Positions 59,761 through 64,000 of a DNA stretch of 64,000 bases are shown here, piece by piece. Every line of letters starts with the position of its first letter. The stretch's first letter is position 1. Both the position numbers and the translations under genes were made by a program. The notes below the pieces were generated by a model, which was not told the DNA's origin, did not search any database, and was given only the letters and a program-made list of their open reading frames with translations. This DNA is from SZUA-35 sp964351995 (GTDB lineage Bacteria > Actinomycetota > Acidimicrobiia > Acidimicrobiales > SZUA-35), in the NCBI GenBank assembly GCA_964351995.1, contig CAYGQE010000017.1:31973-95972 (forward strand), written 5' to 3'.

Positions 59761-61261
59761 TCGGCGAGCCGATCTGAACCCAATCGACGGTGGACCCGAC
59801 CGGCTGCCGAGCCTCGTGCTCCACATCCTTGGTATCACCCTCGGGGTTTCTGGTCTCGGGATGATCGTGTCCGGTGCCGTCGAGATCATCGACGGCGGCG
59901 ACCAAGTGGCGGTGCTGCTTGGTTGTGGCGGTGTGTTCGGCATCATCGGAGGCCTCGTGTGGCGCCTCACGCAGGTGCCACAACGGATCGAACTGCTCGC
60001 AGTCTTCAGCTCCGTGGCCATGGCGTGGATCGGCCTCACCATCGCCGGGGCTTCCCCCTACTTTCTCGGTGGCACGCTGCCTCGTCTTGACGACGCGTTG
60101 TTCGAAGCGGTGTCGGGGTTCACCACCACGGGGGCCACGGTGATCCGACCCATCGAGGGCACGTCGAAGGGGATCTTGTTCTGGCGGGCCATCACCCAGT
60201 GGATCGGCGGCATGGGCGTCATCGTGCTCGTCGTTGCCGTGCTGCCGACCGTTGGTTCAGGTGGGATGGATCTGCTCCAAGCCGAGGCTCCAGGGCCGAC
60301 TGGTGAGCGACTGACTCCACGAGTCCGCCACACTGCCAGGAACTTGTGGGGCGTGTACGTCGGTCTGACCATTTTCTACGCGGCTGCGTACGTGTTGGCC
60401 GGCATGAGCTTGTACGACGGTGTGTATCACGGCTTCACCACGCTCTCGACCGGTGGGTTCTCGCCGTACAACGCCTCGCTCGGTCACTTCGACTCCGCCA
60501 CGATCGAGTGGATCACGATTTCGGGCATGTTCTTGGCCGGTGGCAGCTTCACCCTGTGGTTCCGAGCGCTACGCGGCAATGTGAAGCCCATCATGCAATC
60601 GGCCGAACTCCGGCTTTACATCGCCATCGTGGTGGGTGCGTCTCTCGCCATCTTCTTCCTCTCCGACTCGGGATTGAGCGGCCACGACGGCTTTCGATCG
60701 TCGGTCTTCGCCGTCCTCACGATCGTCTCGACGACCGGGTACGCAACGGCAGACTTCGGCGGTTGGAGTCCCTCGGCACAGGTGCTGCTGCTGACCCTGA
60801 TGCCACTCGGAGCCATGGCTGGGTCCACCGCAGGTGGTGTGAAACTCGTTCGGCTTCTGGCAGTCGCCAGCTATGCCCACCGAGCCACGTTGCGCCAGCT
60901 CCATCCGCGCATGGTCAGGCCAGTTCGGGTTGGCAAAGCCGTGCTGGACGACGAGACAGCGAGCCGTGTGCTCGGCTTCATCGCGCTGGCGCTCGCTGCG
61001 TTCGGTGGCGGTGCCGTGTTGATCGCGTTCAGTGGCGCTGACTTGATCACGGCGTTCTCGGCAGCGGCCACGACGTTTGGCAACGTAGGGCCGGGCCTTG
61101 GCGACATCGGGCCGACATCTGACTTCCTCGCCATGCCTCGGTTCGCCCGTTGGGTCGGCATTGCGCTGATGTTGCTCGGTCGCCTCGAGATCTATCCCGT
61201 GCTACTCGCACTGGTGGCACTGCCGCTCCCCCGCATTGCCCGGTCGAGACTTCGCCGCTGA
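59738..61261 (+). CDS. trkH: Trk/Ktr potassium transporter membrane subunit
   Basis: Potassium-translocating subunit with four pore repeats. Selectivity-type loops: AVSGFTTTGATV, GFTTLSTGGFSPYNA, IVSTTGYATADFGGW and ATTFGNVGPGLG. About ten hydrophobic helices, 507 aa from the ATG at 59738, overlapping trkA. Together with TrkA it imports K+. Confidence 0.95.
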   Translation: MQFSQRLDRRADLNPIDGGPDRLPSLVLHILGITLGVSGLGMIVSGAVEIIDGGDQVAVLLGCGGVFGIIGGLVWRLTQVPQRIELLAVFSSVAMAWIGLTIAGASPYFLGGTLPRLDDALFEAVSGFTTTGATVIRPIEGTSKGILFWRAITQWIGGMGVIVLVVAVLPTVGSGGMDLLQAEAPGPTGERLTPRVRHTARNLWGVYVGLTIFYAAAYVLAGMSLYDGVYHGFTTLSTGGFSPYNASLGHFDSATIEWITISGMFLAGGSFTLWFRALRGNVKPIMQSAELRLYIAIVVGASLAIFFLSDSGLSGHDGFRSSVFAVLTIVSTTGYATADFGGWSPSAQVLLLTLMPLGAMAGSTAGGVKLVRLLAVASYAHRATLRQLHPRMVRPVRVGKAVLDDETASRVLGFIALALAAFGGGAVLIAFSGADLITAFSAAATTFGNVGPGLGDIGPTSDFLAMPRFARWVGIALMLLGRLEIYPVLLALVALPLPRIARSRLRR

Positions 61262-61275
61262 GGCACACTGTGGCG

Positions 61276-62265
61276 ATGTCGAAGCTGGATGACTTGATCG
61301 CCGAGCGTGGTTGCCTGTTGGTTGATGGAGCGATGGGGACCGAGATGTTTGCTCGTGGGCTCGAGGCGGGCGCACCGCCAGAGCTCTGGAATGTCGATCA
61401 TCCCGACCGCGTCGCCGAGGTGTACCAGGCGTACGTCGACGCTGGCAGCGACATCTTTCTCACGAACTCGTTCGGCGGCACAGCCTTCCGGCTCAAACTC
61501 CACGACTTGCAGGATCGGGTCGAAGAACTCAGCGAGGCGGCCGCCCGCATTGGTCGCACCGTGGCCGATGCAATGGATCGCACGGTGTTGGTCGCGGGCT
61601 CGATGGGCCCGACGGGCGAGTTGCTCGAACCAATGGGCGCACTGACCCCGGCCACTTGCGTCGAAGCCTTCGCTCGACAGGCCGCTGGTCTGACTGCTGG
61701 CGGCGCAGACATCTTGTGGATCGAGACCATGAGTCACCTCGACGAGGTTGCGGCTGCCATCGAGGGCGCACGGTCGGTGAGTGACCTCCCGATCACGGCA
61801 ACCCTCAGCTTTGATACAGCAGGCCGCACGATGATGGGTGTCACCGGCGCCGAAGCCGTGACTCGACTGGCAGCGCTCGGAGTGGCTGCGGTCGGTGCCA
61901 ATTGCGGGAACAACCTGGCCGACACCGAAGCGGCACTCGCCGAGATGCGTGCCGCCAACGTCGACATCCACCTCATCTCCAAAGCCAATGCGGGAATGCC
62001 CGAGTGGCGTGGCGCTGACCTTCACTACAGCGGCAGTCCAGAAATCATGGCCGCCCATGCATTTCGGCAACGCGCCGCTGGCATCCAGATGATCGGGGGG
62101 TGCTGTGGTTCCGCACCAGCACACGTGGCCATGATGCGGGCGGTGCTCGATGGTGAGATCGAACCTCCGGAGGTCGATTTCGAGCCGGCAGTGTTACGTC
62201 AGGTCTTGAAGAAAACGAGTGATGAGCGGACCAGCCGTCGTCGAGGCCGGCAACGCCGAGACTGA
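61276..62265 (+). CDS. homocysteine S-methyltransferase family protein
   Basis: Zinc-dependent methyltransferase like MmuM or betaine-homocysteine methyltransferase. LLVDGAMGTEMFARGLEAGA and DAGSDIFLTNSFGG start the barrel; zinc ligands are in VGANCGNNLAD and IGGCCGSAPAH. 329 aa from the ATG at 61276 (GTG at 61270 is possible). The methyl donor (S-methylmethionine, betaine or other) is not predictable. The C-terminal basic tail (RTSRRRGRQRRD) is unusual. Follows trkH after 14 bases. Confidence 0.92.
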   Translation: MSKLDDLIAERGCLLVDGAMGTEMFARGLEAGAPPELWNVDHPDRVAEVYQAYVDAGSDIFLTNSFGGTAFRLKLHDLQDRVEELSEAAARIGRTVADAMDRTVLVAGSMGPTGELLEPMGALTPATCVEAFARQAAGLTAGGADILWIETMSHLDEVAAAIEGARSVSDLPITATLSFDTAGRTMMGVTGAEAVTRLAALGVAAVGANCGNNLADTEAALAEMRAANVDIHLISKANAGMPEWRGADLHYSGSPEIMAAHAFRQRAAGIQMIGGCCGSAPAHVAMMRAVLDGEIEPPEVDFEPAVLRQVLKKTSDERTSRRRGRQRRD

Positions 62266-62275
62266 GCGCAGATCC

Positions 62276-63910
62276 TCAGCTGGTGGGGACGCCTCCGAGC
62301 ACGGTGGCGATGACATCTATGTCCTTGATCGACATCGGTTCCACGACCACCGGATCGTCGCTGAGTACGACGAAATCGGCGAGCTTGCCGACCTCGATCG
62401 ACCCGACGTCGTCGTCGAGATGCAGTTGGTGGGCGGCATCGATGGTGGCGGCCCGCAACGCCCGTTCAGCGCTGATGCACTCGTCAACCCCCAGTGTCTT
62501 GCCGGTCGCCGTCTGGCGATTCACTGCGCACCACATCGTCATCAGATGACCGAGTGGGGTGACCGATGCATCGGAGTGAATGGCGTACCGCACGCCCTTG
62601 GCATCGGCAGTGGCGCAGGAATCCATGGTGGCGGCACGTTCGGGACCGACGGTGAGGTCGGCGTGCTGATCGCCCCAGAAGTAGATGTGGTTGGTGAACA
62701 GGTTGGCGTTGGCGCCAATGGCGGCGAGGCGCTCGTACTGGTCTGGTGTGGTGAGCTGACAGTGCTGCACCGTGTGGCGGTGGTCGTCCCACGAACCGGC
62801 CGCCACGATGGGTTCCAGCGTGTCGAGGAACAGATCGACGGCCTGATCGCCGTTGCAGTGGACGTGGACGTTGATTTCCGCTGCATGAAGCGCAGCGAAG
62901 AGCTCAGCGAAGCGCTGCGGAGTCACCAACCACAGGCCATTGGCTCGGTCGCCGAGATAGCCGGGATCGTTCAAGCGAGCGGTGAAGCCCTGAATCGAGC
63001 CGTCGAGCAGCATCTTCACCGAACCGAGGCGCAGCTTGGGCGTGGACTGTGCGCTCAGCTCGGCGTAGAGCTCGACGATTTCATCGAGCGGACGAGTCAT
63101 GTTGACCGGGTTGTGTTTGACGACGACCCGAGCGGGGAACGCATCGTCGTTGACGACTTCGTGCCATCCTTGGACGATCTCGGCCACGTCCACTCGTGAC
63201 GCACCCAATTCGGTGACGGTGGTACAGCCAGAGCGACGAGCCGAGGCTCCGAACCGCCAGAACGACTCCTTGTCGCTCATTGCATCGATGATGGGCCGGA
63301 AGCCAGTCATGGCCAGGGCCATGGCCGCTGGCTCCTGGAGCTCGCCGGTGGGCAAACCCACGTCGTCGAGTGGAACACCCTCGAACTCGAAGTCTTTACC
63401 GATTCCTTCGAGTTCGAGCATGGCGGTGTTGACGGTGGCGATGTGACCGCTGGCGTGGAAGACCAAGATGGGCCGGGTGGCGGAGACTCGATCGAGGTGG
63501 CCGGCAACCAACCGGTCGTCATCGAGGTAAAGGGGGTCGAAACCCCAGGCGACCAGCGGTTCGGTGCCGGGATCCATGGCCTGTTCAATCTGGGTGAGGC
63601 GTTCGATCATTGCGTCGAGCGACTTCAGGCCGTCCCAATATTGGCCATCAGGTGCCGTGCGGCCGAAGAAGCCGAGGTACGGAAAGGCCCACATTGCCCC
63701 TTCGAGCACGTGGCAGTGAGCCTCGACGAAACCCGGAAGCATCACGTCACCGTCGAACCGGCGATCGACGCTGGCGTCCGGGAACTGGGTTCGGAGCTCA
63801 GCAAGATCACCGACGCCGACGATGCGATCCCCCTCGACCGCAACGGCGGTCGCCAGGGGACGGTCAGGGTCGACCGTTCGAATCGAGCGAGCGAGAAAGA
63901 TCGTTGCCAT
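62276..63910 (-). CDS. amidohydrolase, YtcJ-like
   Basis: Metal-dependent amidohydrolase. The HxH metal motif is in LPGFVEAHCHVLEG; later ligands include NVHVHCNGDQAVDLF and AIHSDASVTPLG. 544 aa from the ATG at 63910, preceded by TAGCTT (63918-63923) and 7 bases. YtcJ-type proteins hydrolyse varied amides and formamides; substrate unknown. Convergent with the methyltransferase gene, 10 bases apart. Confidence 0.92.
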   Translation of the reverse strand: MATIFLARSIRTVDPDRPLATAVAVEGDRIVGVGDLAELRTQFPDASVDRRFDGDVMLPGFVEAHCHVLEGAMWAFPYLGFFGRTAPDGQYWDGLKSLDAMIERLTQIEQAMDPGTEPLVAWGFDPLYLDDDRLVAGHLDRVSATRPILVFHASGHIATVNTAMLELEGIGKDFEFEGVPLDDVGLPTGELQEPAAMALAMTGFRPIIDAMSDKESFWRFGASARRSGCTTVTELGASRVDVAEIVQGWHEVVNDDAFPARVVVKHNPVNMTRPLDEIVELYAELSAQSTPKLRLGSVKMLLDGSIQGFTARLNDPGYLGDRANGLWLVTPQRFAELFAALHAAEINVHVHCNGDQAVDLFLDTLEPIVAAGSWDDHRHTVQHCQLTTPDQYERLAAIGANANLFTNHIYFWGDQHADLTVGPERAATMDSCATADAKGVRYAIHSDASVTPLGHLMTMWCAVNRQTATGKTLGVDECISAERALRAATIDAAHQLHLDDDVGSIEVGKLADFVVLSDDPVVVEPMSIKDIDVIATVLGGVPTS

Positions 63911-63917
63911 GGCCGGC

Positions 63918-63923
63918 AAGCTA
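63918..63923 (-). promoter_or_regulatory. leaderless -10 element for the amidohydrolase
   Basis: TAGCTT, 7 bases, ATG at 63910. Confidence 0.55.
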
Positions 63924-63950
63924 GCGATGACACGCCGCAATTGCCAAGAG

Positions 63951-63974
63951 TTGGGAGGGGTCGGACCCTCCCAA
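63951..63974. terminator. strong GC hairpin upstream of the amidohydrolase
   Basis: TTGGGAGGG (63951-63959) and CCCTCCCAA (63966-63974) form a perfect 9-base stem with a 6-base loop. No U-tract follows. It may terminate a gene entering from the right. Confidence 0.5.
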
Positions 63975-64000
63975 GTTCTGCCGCCGCAAGGTGTTGGTCC

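Overview
The window looks like chromosomal DNA of a high-G+C actinobacterium, most likely a member of the Acidimicrobiia. Three things suggest this: base composition clearly above 60% G+C by eye; actinobacterial families such as DUF3151, DUF5522 and a roadblock/DUF742/GTPase 'conservon'; and pervasive leaderless promoters of the form TANNNT, 6-9 bases, start codon. The class is inference. I see no rRNA, tRNA, CRISPR array, transposase, integrase or phage gene. Genes are packed tightly on both strands, many with 4-base ATGA/GTGA overlaps, and no gene-free stretch exceeds 300 bases.

Layout. 1-10.7 kb: a 5'-truncated ClC channel, a small acidic protein, RNase D, MobA, DUF3151 and pyruvate kinase on the minus strand, a phosphoglycerate-mutase-like phosphatase and a D-cysteine-desulfhydrase-like PLP enzyme on plus, then acyl-CoA dehydrogenase, flavin reductase, SirB1-like protein and thioesterase on minus. 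10.7-20 kb: acyl-CoA ligase, HTH protein, two enoyl-CoA hydratases, GDPD coupled to gamma-glutamyltransferase, a DUF5522 protein, alpha/beta hydrolase, nitroreductase and an SDR. 20-24 kb: a complete conservon (histidine-kinase-like protein, roadblock, DUF742, GTPase) divergent from a DUF4388 protein. 24-34.9 kb: glutamate synthase gltBD, M18 aminopeptidase, membrane pyrophosphatase and a dehydrogenase-like protein. 34.9-37.9 kb: a ClpP1/ClpP2-like pair divergent from an SRPBCC-ArsR operon, with two copies of one operator between them, then a zinc metallopeptidase.

37.9-49 kb: hexapeptide acyltransferase, an S51-like peptidase fused to a CysS C-terminal domain, secreted TAP-type hydrolase, PLP decarboxylase, SRPBCC protein, Cof-type HAD phosphatase, an orphan pilin fused to a DUF642 domain, fatty-acid desaturase, GAF-like protein, flavodoxin, a SpoU-type RNA methyltransferase, and a HugZ-like protein whose frame runs 504 bases antisense into the methyltransferase. 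49-64 kb: acyl-CoA ligase, methyltransferase, aldose epimerase, two uncharacterised proteins, phytanoyl-CoA dioxygenase divergent from a phosphotransferase across a 19-base perfect palindrome, an ApbE/ferric-reductase-like membrane operon, small membrane proteins, TrkA/TrkH potassium uptake, homocysteine methyltransferase and a YtcJ-type amidohydrolase.

Most of the content is central metabolism (glycolysis, nitrogen assimilation), acyl-CoA chemistry and ion homeostasis. The most unusual items are the ClpP pair with twin operators, the pilin-DUF642 fusion, the S51-CysS fusion, two short tandem-repeat arrays at gene junctions, two related hairpins between convergent genes, and the systematic leaderless promoters, which I also used to choose many start codons.
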